From assembly GCF_000515115.1 (NCBI RefSeq), contig NZ_KI911537.1, positions 240,674 to 292,222 of the forward strand: a stretch of 51,549 nt of DNA, written 5' to 3'. Shown here piece after piece: positions 1 to 8,613 of the stretch. The DNA is from Nocardiopsis sp. CNT312. GTDB taxonomy: Bacteria; Actinomycetota; Actinomycetes; Streptosporangiales; Streptosporangiaceae. A model generated the notes under the pieces. It made no database searches. It was not told the DNA's origin and saw nothing but the letters and a program-made list of their open reading frames with translations. How positions within the stretch are numbered: position 1 is the stretch's first letter; each line of letters starts with the position of its first letter. A program made the translations under genes and the position numbers.

Positions 1-22
1 GCAGGGTCGTCTCGGAGTCGAG

Positions 23-95
23 TGGAGCTATGGGGATTCGAACCCCAGACCTCCTCCATGCCATGGAGGCGCGCTACCAACTGCGCCATAGCCCC
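23..95 (-). tRNA. tRNA-Ala (anticodon GGC), copy 1 of 3
   Basis: Read on the minus strand the 73-nt gene has a 7-bp acceptor stem (GGGGCUA with UAGCUCC), a D arm, an anticodon stem CCUCC/GGAGG with loop AUGGCAU (anticodon GGC at loop positions 3-5) and a T arm with GGUUCGAAUCC. The discriminator is A and CCA is not encoded. The sequence is identical to the copies at 12808-12880 and 20220-20292. The right arm of its downstream hairpin (GGGTCGTCTC at 4-13) is also identical to that of copy 2. Its left arm lies outside the window. Confidence 0.97.
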
Positions 96-155
96 GGGAA
101 GCAACGGAAGAGATTCTACCTGACGGGTACGGGTGGGTCGGCCCGTGTTCAGGAG

Positions 156-190
156 GCGGGCGGGCCGCCGGGGAAGGGTGGCCCGCCCGC
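156..190 (-). terminator. Hairpin terminator after the siderophore operon
   Basis: Perfect 11-bp inverted repeat (GCGGGCGGGCC, 13-nt loop, GGCCCGCCCGC) placed 16 nt past the stop codon of the substrate-binding protein gene. No U tract follows, as is common in high-GC actinomycetes. Confidence 0.7.
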
Positions 191-205
191 TGAGTGGATC
201 GGCCG

Positions 206-1204
206 CTACGGGGTCTGGAGGTCTTCGAGGGCCTCGACCACGCGGTCGAGCGTGTAGTTGGCGTCGGTGTAACCGGCGACGGTGTTCTTCCCTGCCGGGT
301 AGGCGTGGCCGTCCTGGACGGCGGGAAGCTCCTGGTAGAGGGTGGTCTCCTGGAGGTCGGCCATGAACGGGTTGACCTCGCCGCGCAGGTCGGAGTCGTA
401 GAAGAGGACGTCGACGTCGCCCACGACGGAGTCGAGGCTCTCGTTGGAGACGGTGGCCTCCGGCTCGGCCTCGGCGGCGACGGCCTCGCCCTCCTGTGCG
501 GACCAGGTGAAGCCGAGCGGCACGAGCAGGGTGCCGCTCATGCTCTCCTCGCCCCAGGCGTAGAAGCTGTTCTCCTCGAAGGCGCCGATGACGCCGACCG
601 TCTTGCCGTCGATCACGTCGGCGTAGGTGTCGGCGATCTCCTGCTGGCGGGCCGCGAACTCGGCGGCGAGCTCATCGGCCTTCTCGGGGACGCCGAGCGC
701 GTCGGCGACCTCCTCGGTGCGCTGGAACCACTTGGCGCGGTCACCGCCGCGCAGGGTGAAGACGTAGACGGGGGCGACGGCTTCGAGCTGCTCGACGACC
801 TCCTCCTCGTAGACGTTCGGGGCGAGGATGAGGTCGGGCTCCAGGCCCGCGATCTCCTCCAGGTTCGGCTCGACGCCCTCGGCGACGACGGGGACCGCCT
901 CGAAGTCGTCCACGAGGTCCTCGGGCACGATGCCGGGCTGGTACTGGCTCTGGCCGACGGGGGTGACGCCCAGGTCGAACACGGGCTGCGTCGCCGCGTA
1001 GTGCAGGGTGACGACGCGCTCCGGCTCAGCCGGGACCTCGACCTCGGCACCGGTGGAGTCGGTCACGGTCCGGGTCCCGGCCGCGGCCTCACCGCCTTCG
1101 GAGGCGGCCTCGGAGGCCCCGTCGCCGCCGGGGGAACCGCAGCCGGTGAGCGCGAGCGCCAGCACGGCCGCGCCCGCGGCGAGGTGGATGGGGGAGGGCT
1201 TCAT
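206..1204 (-). CDS. Iron-siderophore ABC transporter, substrate-binding lipoprotein
   Basis: 332-residue FecB/FepB-type periplasmic-binding protein (class III fold), the extracellular receptor that passes a ferric siderophore to the two permeases encoded upstream. The N-terminus is a lipoprotein signal peptide with lipobox LTGC at residues 19-22, so the mature protein should be anchored at Cys22. An acidic, Gly-Ser-rich linker follows, then the binding domain opening with RTVTDSTGAEVEVPAEPERV, typical of this family. The ATG overlaps the ATPase stop codon (ATGA) and has an AAAGG Shine-Dalgarno, so it is translationally coupled. It is the last gene of the operon. The ligand cannot be read from sequence; a hydroxamate or catecholate siderophore is likely by family. 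Confidence 0.92.
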   Translation of the reverse strand: MKPSPIHLAAGAAVLALALTGCGSPGGDGASEAASEGGEAAAGTRTVTDSTGAEVEVPAEPERVVTLHYAATQPVFDLGVTPVGQSQYQPGIVPEDLVDDFEAVPVVAEGVEPNLEEIAGLEPDLILAPNVYEEEVVEQLEAVAPVYVFTLRGGDRAKWFQRTEEVADALGVPEKADELAAEFAARQQEIADTYADVIDGKTVGVIGAFEENSFYAWGEESMSGTLLVPLGFTWSAQEGEAVAAEAEPEATVSNESLDSVVGDVDVLFYDSDLRGEVNPFMADLQETTLYQELPAVQDGHAYPAGKNTVAGYTDANYTLDRVVEALEDLQTP

Positions 1205-2043
1205 GAAGCTACCTTTCGGTTTCTGGGGGCCGGGGACACAGCATGGCCCCGGTGGCGGGTGACCACGTGGGGACCGCCGTTGACGGGGTCCTCGATGATG
1301 GTGGCTTGGATGTCGAACACCTCGTCGAGGAGTTCGGAGGTGAGCACGTCCTCGGGGCCGCCCTCCGCGACGACACGGCCGTCCGACATCACGATGAGGT
1401 GCCCGGCGTAGCGGGCCGCGTGGTTGATGTCGTGCAGGACGGCGACGATCGTGCGCCTGCCCGTGCCGTTGAGATCGGCGAACAGGTCGAGCAGGGAGAT
1501 CTGGTGCGAGACGTCCAGGAAGGTGGTGGGCTCGTCGAGGAGCAGGACGGGGCTTTCCTGGGCGAGGGCCATGGCCACCCACGCCCGCTGGCGCTGGCCG
1601 CCGGAGAGTTCGTCGATGGAGCGGTCGGCCAGGTCGGTCATACCGGTCTGGGCGAGGGCCAGGGCTACGCTCCGCTCGTCGGTCTCGCTCCACCGCGACA
1701 GGATCGACTGGTGCGGGTAGCGGCCGCGCCGCACGAGGTCGAACACGGAGATCCCGGCGGGGGCGGTGGCCGACTGCGGCAGCAGGCCGAGCCGTGTCGC
1801 CACCTCCTTGGCGCGCAGGGCGTGGATGTCCTTGCCGTCGAGGTACACGGTGCCGGTGCCGGGCTTGAGCAGACGCGCCAGGGAGCGCAGCAGGGTCGAC
1901 TTGCCGCACGCGTTGGGGCCGAGGATGACCGTGAACTCACCGTCGGGGATGTCGACGGTCAGGTCCTCGCCGACAACGCGCTTGTCGTAGGCCATGGTGA
2001 TGCCGTCGGCCCGCAGCCGGGCCTCGCCGGGGGGTGTGCTCAC
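1201..2043 (-). CDS. Iron-siderophore ABC transporter ATP-binding protein
   Basis: 280-residue FecE/FepC-type ATPase that powers import through the two permeases encoded just upstream. It shows Walker A GPNACGKST (usually GPNGCGKST, so one Gly is Ala here), signature LSGGQRQRAW, Walker B VLLLDEPT and the switch histidine in LHD. The GTG start overlaps the preceding permease stop (GTGA) and its own stop overlaps the next start (ATGA). The chain of overlaps implies one transcript with coupled translation. Length and motif order are normal for the family. Confidence 0.94.
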   Translation of the reverse strand: MSTPPGEARLRADGITMAYDKRVVGEDLTVDIPDGEFTVILGPNACGKSTLLRSLARLLKPGTGTVYLDGKDIHALRAKEVATRLGLLPQSATAPAGISVFDLVRRGRYPHQSILSRWSETDERSVALALAQTGMTDLADRSIDELSGGQRQRAWVAMALAQESPVLLLDEPTTFLDVSHQISLLDLFADLNGTGRRTIVAVLHDINHAARYAGHLIVMSDGRVVAEGGPEDVLTSELLDEVFDIQATIIEDPVNGGPHVVTRHRGHAVSPAPRNRKVAS

Positions 2044-3107
2044 AGGGTTCCCTTCCGGTTCTCGCGGACGAGGAGGGTGATGAGGTAGAGACCGCCGACC
2101 GCGACCGTGGCGACGCCGACGGGGAAGGACTTGTCGGGGACCGCGTGCTGGGCGGCGAGGTCGGCGCTGGAGAGGATGAAGGCGCCGGCACAGGCCGCGG
2201 GGGCGAGCGAGGCGCCGGTCGATCCGGCGAGCCTGCGCCCGACGTGTGGTGCGGCCAGGGCGACGAACGTGATCGGACCGGCGGCCGCGGTGGCGATCGC
2301 GATGAGGAGGACGCCCGCGCCGATCGCGAGCAGGCGGGTGCGCGACGCGCGCTCTCCGAGGGAGGCGGACATGTCCTCGCCGAGGTCGAGCAGACCGAGC
2401 CGGCGTTCGAGGAGCACCCCGGCGGCGAGCATGGCCGCGAGCCCGGCGGCCATGGCCGGGCCGGTGTACTCGAAGCTGGTGCCGTTGAGCGAGCCCACCC
2501 CCCACAGCGCCGCCGCCCGGGCGACTTCGAGGTCGGCGACCAGCAGGAACCACGTCTCCAGGCTCGCGAGTACGGCGCTCAGGCCGATCCCCACGATGAC
2601 CAGGCGGAAGCCCGCGACACCGCCGCCGCGCGAGAGTGCCAGCACGATCAGCGCGACGAGGAGCCCGCCCGTGAGCGCGCCGCCCGCCACGGTCACGAAG
2701 CTCGATCCGACGAACGCGAGGGCCGCCACTCCCCCGGCCGAGGCGCCCGCGGTGAACCCGATGATGTCGGGGCTGCCCAGCGGGTTGCGGGTGACGGTCT
2801 GGAAGATCGCGCCCGCCACGCCGAGGACCGCGCCGAACACCGCGGCGGCCACCGCGCGCGGCAGGCGCCACTCGACGACGAACAGTTCGACCGCCGGTGC
2901 GGCGTCGCCGAACAGGGCCCCCGCGACCTCCGCCGGTGTGTGGACGACGGAGCCGAGCATGAGTGCGGCGAGTGTCACGAGCGCGGTCCCCGAGACGAGC
3001 CCGGCACACACCAGTACCGTGCGTGTGCGGATCCGCCCCGACACCGAGAGGCGCCCTGGCGTCCGCACGACGACGGAGCCCCGCTCCGCTTTGAGCACGA
3101 CGCTCAC
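2040..3107 (-). CDS. Iron-siderophore ABC transporter permease (FecD-type)
   Basis: 355-residue BtuC/FecCD-family membrane subunit with about nine to ten hydrophobic segments. Family signatures are visible: WRLPRAVAAAVFGAVLGVAG, then QTVTRNPLGSPDIIGFTAGA, and the ATPase-coupling region GPITFVALAAPHVGRRL. It pairs with the second permease at 3104-4171 to form the heterodimeric channel. The start is GTG in a GTGA overlap with that gene's stop. The C-terminal REN-K tail ends in the overlap with the ATPase gene. Confidence 0.92.
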   Translation of the reverse strand: MSVVLKAERGSVVVRTPGRLSVSGRIRTRTVLVCAGLVSGTALVTLAALMLGSVVHTPAEVAGALFGDAAPAVELFVVEWRLPRAVAAAVFGAVLGVAGAIFQTVTRNPLGSPDIIGFTAGASAGGVAALAFVGSSFVTVAGGALTGGLLVALIVLALSRGGGVAGFRLVIVGIGLSAVLASLETWFLLVADLEVARAAALWGVGSLNGTSFEYTGPAMAAGLAAMLAAGVLLERRLGLLDLGEDMSASLGERASRTRLLAIGAGVLLIAIATAAAGPITFVALAAPHVGRRLAGSTGASLAPAACAGAFILSSADLAAQHAVPDKSFPVGVATVAVGGLYLITLLVRENRKGTL

Positions 3108-4171
3108 TGTGTGTGCACCTTCCGGTCGGAGACGAGCCAGATGAGGACCGGCGCGCCGATGAACGCCGTGACGACGCCGACGGGAACCTCGCGCAGCGGG
3201 ATGACCACGCGCGCCAGGGTGTCGGCGACGAGCAGCACGGCCGGTGCGACGAGCATCGACATCGGGATGATGCGCGTGTGGTCGTTGCCCACGAGCAGGC
3301 GGCACACGTGCGGCGCCATGAGGCCGAGGAAGCCGATCGGTCCGGCGACGGCGACCGCCGCGCCGACCAGGAGGGTGACGGCGAGGACGGTGAGCACGCG
3401 CGTGCGGCGGACGCTGACCCCGAGGGCGGCGGCGAGGTCCTCGCCGAGGGCGAGCGCGTTCAGCGGCCGCACCAGCAGGAGCGCGAGCACCAGTCCGAGG
3501 GCGAGGTAGGGCGCCACGCCCGCGAGGTCCTCCAGAGAGCGTCCGGCGACCGACCCGGCCACCCAGGAGCGGAACCGCTCGAACGTGGTCGGGTCGAACA
3601 GCCGGATGGCGGCGGTGATGCCGCCGAACACGGCCGTGAGGGCGACCCCGGCGAGAACCATGCGGACGGGCGTCGCCGGCCCGCGGCCGGTCGACGCCAG
3701 CAGCAGGACGGCCATGGTGGCGAAGAAGGCGCCTCCGAGGGCGGGCCAGACGAGCGATCCGATCGTGGCGGGCAGGCCCAGGAGGATCGCTAGGGCCACG
3801 AAGAGGGTGGCCCCGGCGTTCACGCCGAGGATGCCGGGGTCGGCGAGGGGGTTGCGGGTGTAGGCCTGGATGAGGGCTCCGGCGGTGCCCAGTGCCGCTC
3901 CGACCGCGACCGCGACGAGTGTCCGGGGCAGCCGGTACTCGAACACCAGGATCTCGGCCTCGCGGTCGCCCTCGCCGAGGAGCGCTGAGAGCACACGGGC
4001 CGGTGAGACGTACTCGGCGCCCACGAACAGGCTCATGCCGAAGGCGAGCGCCAGGCCGAGGAGCAGCCCGAGGAGGACCAGCGGCATACGGAGGCGGGCG
4101 GAGCGGCCTTGGGAAGGCGCGGCTGTGGCCCGCTCCTCGCCTGCTGGAGCGGTGGGGGCGGGTTCAGGCAC
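3104..4171 (-). CDS. Iron-siderophore ABC transporter permease (FecC-type)
   Basis: 355-residue BtuC/FecCD-family permease, partner of the permease encoded next. Signatures: EYRLPRTLVAVAVGAALG, QAYTRNPLADPGILGVNAGA, and GPIGFLGLMAPHVCRLLVG near the C-terminus. A Pro/Ala/Glu-rich cytoplasmic stretch of about 30 residues precedes the first membrane segment. The proposed start is a GTG lying 8 nt inside the upstream reductase gene, which gives coupled translation. A longer frame extends to 4261, but that extension lies entirely within the upstream gene and has no membrane character. Confidence 0.9.
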   Translation of the reverse strand: MPEPAPTAPAGEERATAAPSQGRSARLRMPLVLLGLLLGLALAFGMSLFVGAEYVSPARVLSALLGEGDREAEILVFEYRLPRTLVAVAVGAALGTAGALIQAYTRNPLADPGILGVNAGATLFVALAILLGLPATIGSLVWPALGGAFFATMAVLLLASTGRGPATPVRMVLAGVALTAVFGGITAAIRLFDPTTFERFRSWVAGSVAGRSLEDLAGVAPYLALGLVLALLLVRPLNALALGEDLAAALGVSVRRTRVLTVLAVTLLVGAAVAVAGPIGFLGLMAPHVCRLLVGNDHTRIIPMSMLVAPAVLLVADTLARVVIPLREVPVGVVTAFIGAPVLIWLVSDRKVHTQ

Positions 4172-5942
4172 GGGCGATGACCGCGTTTCCGTAGGGCCCG
4201 AAACCCCAGCCGAGCATCGCGGTCTCGACGGTGGACGCTCCGGCGGCGCGCAGGAGCCCACCGATCCGGTCGCTCGTGCGCAGGGCCGTGCCGGTGACCG
4301 CGAGGCTGACCAGGGCGCGCTCGGCGGCGTGGTCGTCGGCGGCGGCCTTGTCGGAGGTGGGTTCGGCGACCACGAGTGCGGGACCGGCGGCCAGGGCGGT
4401 GCGCAGCAGGGCGAGCACCTCGTCGTCGGTCCTGCCCTCTAGGGCCCCCACGAGGATCGCGCAGTCGTGTTCGGGCCACACCGAGGCGTCGGCCCCCGGG
4501 AGCTGCACGGTCCGCCCGCGCGCGATCTGGGCGGCCAGGTACGGTGCGGCGTCACCGACGACGGCGAGGGTGCGGGCACCGGCGACCACGGGGAGCTGCG
4601 CGAGCGGCTCGGCCACGAACTGGAGCTGTTCGGCGGCCCGGTCCTGGTGGACGGTGTCGAGCGCCTCGTCGGCGGCCCGCCGCTCGCGCCAGGAGGCCGT
4701 TCCCAGGCGCGCGGCGTGGCGGCCCGAGCGCAGCACGTCGACGAGGTCGACGAGCGCGAGCGCCTCGCGGTTGGCGGGGTTGTCGAGGGAGAGCGCCTCC
4801 AGGGGGGCGTCGTCCATGAGGACCCCGCCGCGCGCCGTGTTGCGGTAGTGGTCACCGTCGCGTTCGACCAGCCCCAGGGCGGTCATCGCGTCGAGCAGGG
4901 GCGCGAGGCGTTCCGGTTCCACCCCGCTCTCCCGGCCGAGCCCGACGACGGTGGTGGTGCCGGAGGCGATGAGGGGGCAGATCCCCAGGGTGACGGCGGC
5001 GCGGGTGACGACCGGCGGCCCCAGTTCACTCATCTCGTGGACCTCGTGGAGCAGCTCGCGCGGGGTGGGGCCCTCGGGGGCGGTGGGGGTGCCGGGTTCG
5101 TCGTGTGTCCCGGCCCCGTCGGCGTCCGCGGCCTCGGGCCGGCGCCAGTATCCGACGACCTCAACGTCCTCCTTGGGCAGGCCCAGGTCCTTGCGCAGGT
5201 GGCGGCGGATGGGGGCGACCGTCATCGCCTCGCCGCCGACCCAGGCGTAGACGCGGCCCTCGGGCACGGCCAGGCGCCGCACGGCCTCGAACAGCAGCGT
5301 GCTGGTTCCGGCGGGGGCTCCGTCGCGCACCAGCCACTCGATGTCGACGTCGGCGGCGGTCCCGATCTCCTGGCGGTCCTCGGCCGTGGGGACCTCGACG
5401 ATCACGTGTCCGCGGGTGCCCTCGGGTGCCTCCTCCAGCCAGCGGCCAATCGCCGGGAGCGCCGTCTCGTCGCCCGCCAGCAGGTGCCACTCGGCCTCGT
5501 CGTTGCGCAGGGCGCACGTCTTGGGGCCGGCGAAGTGGAGCGTGTCCCCCTCCTGGGCACGCAGCGCCCAGGAGGAGGCCAGGCCGTGGTCGTGTCGGAC
5601 GATGTCGATGTCGAGGGTGCCCGTATCCGGGTCCCAGGCACGCACCGTGTAGTCGCGGGTGCGGGCGAAGCCCTCGGGGTTCCACGCGAAGCGCTGCTCC
5701 TCCTGGGTGCCGATGTGCGGCACCGTCCCGTCCTCGGCGGGGACGACGATCTTGATGTGGTCGTCGAACCCGTTGGAGCGGAACGGCGGTCGCTCGTGGC
5801 CCCCGCCCATGGTCCCGCCGAAGAGCTCGTCGCCGGTCAGCGTGATCCGGCGCATGTTCGGGGTGACATCGACGATGCGGGCCACGCTCGTACGGCGCAG
5901 CACGATGGGGTAGACCTGCAAAGGCCGTGATGTGCGTGGCAT
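4164..5942 (-). CDS. Siderophore-interacting flavoprotein fused to a methyltransferase-like domain
   Basis: 592 residues, about twice the size of an ordinary SIP-type ferric-siderophore reductase. Residues ~10-265 are the SIP module: FAD-binding motif RDYTVRAWDP, the AGDETALPAIGRWLE segment of the SIP domain, and the NAD(P)H-site segment YAWVGGEAMTVAPIRRHLRK. It should reduce imported ferric siderophore in the cytoplasm. An acidic Gly/Pro linker (~270-300) leads to a C-terminal region resembling class I O-methyltransferases: a winged-helix dimerisation-type segment, then a Rossmann-like part ending ALVVAEPTSD...RIGGLLRAAGAST. The SAM-binding glycine loop is degenerate (LAVVGDAAPY). The start is ATG with GGGAG upstream; a TTG 18 nt upstream is less likely. 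It is first in the operon, directly behind two iron boxes. Confidence 0.88.
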   Translation of the reverse strand: MPRTSRPLQVYPIVLRRTSVARIVDVTPNMRRITLTGDELFGGTMGGGHERPPFRSNGFDDHIKIVVPAEDGTVPHIGTQEEQRFAWNPEGFARTRDYTVRAWDPDTGTLDIDIVRHDHGLASSWALRAQEGDTLHFAGPKTCALRNDEAEWHLLAGDETALPAIGRWLEEAPEGTRGHVIVEVPTAEDRQEIGTAADVDIEWLVRDGAPAGTSTLLFEAVRRLAVPEGRVYAWVGGEAMTVAPIRRHLRKDLGLPKEDVEVVGYWRRPEAADADGAGTHDEPGTPTAPEGPTPRELLHEVHEMSELGPPVVTRAAVTLGICPLIASGTTTVVGLGRESGVEPERLAPLLDAMTALGLVERDGDHYRNTARGGVLMDDAPLEALSLDNPANREALALVDLVDVLRSGRHAARLGTASWRERRAADEALDTVHQDRAAEQLQFVAEPLAQLPVVAGARTLAVVGDAAPYLAAQIARGRTVQLPGADASVWPEHDCAILVGALEGRTDDEVLALLRTALAAGPALVVAEPTSDKAAADDHAAERALVSLAVTGTALRTSDRIGGLLRAAGASTVETAMLGWGFGPYGNAVIARA

Positions 5943-5952
5943 GTGGGGCTCC

Positions 5953-5991
5953 CGAGGCAAGCCTAGGCTAACGAAGGCGAGCCTAACCTAC
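5953..5991 (-). promoter_or_regulatory. Two adjacent IdeR/DmdR-type iron-box-like sites
   Basis: Read on the minus strand, 5991-5973 is GTAGGTTAGGCTCGCCTTC, matching the actinobacterial iron-box consensus TTAGGTTAGGCTCACCTAA at 15 of 19 positions by hand count. 5971-5953 is TTAGCCTAGGCTTGCCTCG, matching at 13 of 19. They lie 10-50 nt before the reductase start, where Fe2+-IdeR/DmdR binding would block the promoter. This supports iron repression of the five-gene operon below. Confidence 0.8.
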
Positions 5992-6020
5992 CCCACCTGG
6001 CCTTTACCCACCAACCCGAC

Positions 6021-6851
6021 CTAACCGGCGTTCCCGTACACGGGGAAGGCGTGCCCGGCCCAGAAACAGGCCACCACCAGCACCAGCGTCACCAGAAGGA
6101 GAGCCACGTCCTTTCCGTCACAGCGGAGGTAGGCCAGGCGGATCCGCCGCCCGTCCGGGTGCTCCCCCGCGTAGGTGAACCCCTTCGTCTCCAGCGCCTC
6201 CACGGTGGTCCTGGTCCGCTTGGCCGTGTTCAGCATGAGCGGATAGAACGCCTCCACCACCGTGCGTGCGGTCCGGTCGACCACCCTCCAGCCGAGGAAC
6301 CCCCGCGACGTGAGCGGCGCTCCCCGCAGCCGGTGCCCGTCGACCACCGTGTGGAACTCCTCCATCAGCACCGGGAGCATGCGATACCCGTAGCTCACCC
6401 CGAAACTGAGCATCGCGGGCGCGTGCAGGCTCAGCAGAGCGTCCGACAGCTTCTCCGGGTCCAGGGAGACGAACGCGGCCATGCTCGCCAGGCTGATCGT
6501 CGACAGCTTCAGCGTCAGCTCGACCAGGGCCAGGACCGTGGTCGTGTCGCCCCCGAAGAACCACGCGGCGACGAACAGGTACAGCCCCTCCGCGGCGAAC
6601 CCGATGACGAACAGTCCCAGGATCAGCGGACCGACCCTGCTCAGGACGACCGCCGCCGAGCACACCGCGAACAGCCCGGCCAGCACGGTGAGGTTGTGCG
6701 TGAACCAGGGGACGACGGCCAGCAGCAGGTACCAGCCGATGACGAACCGGGGGTCCCGGCGCGCCAGCAGGCCGCCGCGCGTGGCGTAGGCCGTGCGCAG
6801 GAGTTCGAGCTTGACCCACTCCACGGAGAGCTTGTCACGGTCCTTACGCAT
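6021..6851 (-). CDS. ECF transporter transmembrane (T) component, CbiQ/EcfT family
   Basis: 276-residue membrane protein with about five to six hydrophobic segments, the scaffold that couples the ATPases to the S component in an energy-coupling-factor importer. The EcfT coupling helices are recognisable around VVDGHRLRGAPLTSRGF and TRTTVEALETKGF (the Ala-Arg-Gly-like motifs are partly diverged). The ATG overlaps the end of the ATPase gene by 8 nt. It is the last gene of the HAD-S-A-T transcription unit. The neighbouring siderophore operon has its own iron-box promoter. Confidence 0.88.
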   Translation of the reverse strand: MRKDRDKLSVEWVKLELLRTAYATRGGLLARRDPRFVIGWYLLLAVVPWFTHNLTVLAGLFAVCSAAVVLSRVGPLILGLFVIGFAAEGLYLFVAAWFFGGDTTTVLALVELTLKLSTISLASMAAFVSLDPEKLSDALLSLHAPAMLSFGVSYGYRMLPVLMEEFHTVVDGHRLRGAPLTSRGFLGWRVVDRTARTVVEAFYPLMLNTAKRTRTTVEALETKGFTYAGEHPDGRRIRLAYLRCDGKDVALLLVTLVLVVACFWAGHAFPVYGNAG

Positions 6852-8613
6852 GTTCCCTCCCCTCCTCGTCCGCCCCGGCGGCCAGCGGGGCGAGCCGTGC
6901 CAGGAGTCCGTCCACCGACAGCGGAGGGGGGCTCATCCCCAGCCGCGCGCCCAGGCGGGTGACCTGGGGCGCCACCAGTCCCACGGCCGCCATCAGCTCC
7001 TCGGCGGCGAAGAGCCGGGCCGGCGTGGTGTCGGCGACCACCCGGCCCCCGTCGAGCACCAGCACGCGCTCGGCCCACTCGGCGACCAGGTGCATGTCGT
7101 GGGTGGCCACGACCGTGCAGCGGATCGTGTCGGCGAGGGTGTCCAGCATCGCGGTGACCGCCTCCCGACTCGCCGTGTCCAGGCTGGAGGTGGGTTCGTC
7201 CAGCAGCAGGAGGGAGGGGCGCATCGCCAGCCCCACCGCCAGGGTCGCCCGGCGCTGCTGCCCGCCCGAGAGCAGGCGGCCGTCGCGGTCGGCCAGGTCG
7301 GAGAGCCCGACCCGCTCCAGGACGGTCCCGACCAGGGCGTCGGTGTCGTCACGGCCTCGTCCCCGGGGGAACATGGCCACGTCCTCGGCCACGCTGTCCT
7401 TGAGGAACATCTGCTCCGGCCGCTGGTAGAGGTAGCAGACCCGGTCGGCCAGCGCGGAGGGCCGCACCGTGCGGGTGTCGGTGCCGCCGACCCGGACGGT
7501 GCCCTCCCTGGGGACCGTCAACCCGGTGAGCAGGCGCAGCAGGGTCGACTTGCCCGCGCCGTTGCCGCCCACCAGGGCGACGCGCTCGCCGTCGCGCAGG
7601 ACCAGGTCGAGTCGTTCCAGGACCGCCGACCACCCGCCGCCGACCTCGCGGTAGCCGTGCCGCACACCGCTCAGTTCGGCGACCGGCTCGGCCGCCGGAC
7701 GCTCGGACGGCCCGGCACCGCCGACGGCCGGGGACTCCGGTGCGGGGGCCACGGGGCGCAGGGCCCGGACGGCCTCATCGACGGTCAGCGGCGCGGGCGC
7801 GTCCGGGGCCAGGGCGCGCACCGCCCGCACCACCTGGGGCGCGGGGATGCCGTGGCGCTCCAGCTCCTCGGCACGCTCCAGGGCCTGCCGTGTGGGCAGG
7901 TGCCACACGGGGGCGCCGTCGGCCATGAGCACGACCGATCGGGCGTAGCGGGCCACGTACTCGGCGTGGTGCTCCACGACGACGACCGTCGTGCCCGTCC
8001 GGGCGTTCAGGTCGGCGAGAGCCTCGTAGACGGCGTCGGCCCGGGCCGGGTCGAGTTCGGCGACCGGCTCGTCCACCACGACCACGCCCGGGCGCAGCGA
8101 CATGACGCTCGCGAGGGCGACCAGGTGCTGCTGCCCCCCGGAGAGCTGCCAGGTGAAGCGGCCCGCGAGATGGCCGATCCCGCACAGCTCCAGGGCCTCC
8201 TCGGCGCGCTCGCGGTGGTCGGCCAGACCGAAGTTGACCGGGGCGAAGGAGACCTCGTCGCGGACCGTGGGTCGCACCAACTGGTTGCCGAAGTCCTGGT
8301 AGACGTAGCCGACCAGGTGGGACAGGGCCGCCACGGTCTCGCCCCGGGTGTCGCGGCCCAGCACCCGCACGGAGCCCTCGAAGGTGCCCGACCAGTACGT
8401 GGGCACCAGCCCGTTGAAGGTCTTGCACAGGGTGGTCTTGCCCGAGCCGTTGCCGCCGACGACCGCGGTGAAGTCGCCGCGCTCCAGGCGCAGGTCGACC
8501 CCGCGCAGACTGTCGCGCTCGGCACCGGGGTAGCGGAAGGTGAGCCCCTCCACCTCGACCGCCGGTGCGGCGGCCGGGGCGGAGGGGCCCTCCGCTGTCG
8601 CGGGGTCGGTCAT
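6844..8613 (-). CDS. ECF transporter double ATP-binding protein (two fused ABC domains)
   Basis: 589 residues carrying two complete ABC ATPase domains in one chain, as in YkoD-type ECF transporters. Domain 1 (~18-260) has Walker A GGNGSGKTT, signature LSGGQQHLVALA and Walker B VVVVDEPVAELDP, followed by EHH. Domain 2 (~330-560) has GGNGAGKST, signature LSGGQQRRATLA, LLLLDEPTSSLD and the switch histidine in THD. The linker is Ala/Pro/Glu-rich. The ATG overlaps the S-component stop (ATGA). It works with the T and S proteins encoded on either side, so the importer has dedicated rather than shared ATPases. Confidence 0.93.
   Translation of the reverse strand: MTDPATAEGPSAPAAAPAVEVEGLTFRYPGAERDSLRGVDLRLERGDFTAVVGGNGSGKTTLCKTFNGLVPTYWSGTFEGSVRVLGRDTRGETVAALSHLVGYVYQDFGNQLVRPTVRDEVSFAPVNFGLADHRERAEEALELCGIGHLAGRFTWQLSGGQQHLVALASVMSLRPGVVVVDEPVAELDPARADAVYEALADLNARTGTTVVVVEHHAEYVARYARSVVLMADGAPVWHLPTRQALERAEELERHGIPAPQVVRAVRALAPDAPAPLTVDEAVRALRPVAPAPESPAVGGAGPSERPAAEPVAELSGVRHGYREVGGGWSAVLERLDLVLRDGERVALVGGNGAGKSTLLRLLTGLTVPREGTVRVGGTDTRTVRPSALADRVCYLYQRPEQMFLKDSVAEDVAMFPRGRGRDDTDALVGTVLERVGLSDLADRDGRLLSGGQQRRATLAVGLAMRPSLLLLDEPTSSLDTASREAVTAMLDTLADTIRCTVVATHDMHLVAEWAERVLVLDGGRVVADTTPARLFAAEELMAAVGLVAPQVTRLGARLGMSPPPLSVDGLLARLAPLAAGADEEGREHA

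Noticed and set aside
206..1909. 567-residue extension of the substrate-binding protein frame
   Set aside because: The N-terminal 235 residues are out-of-frame translation of the ATPase gene. The lipoprotein signal at 1204 marks the real start.
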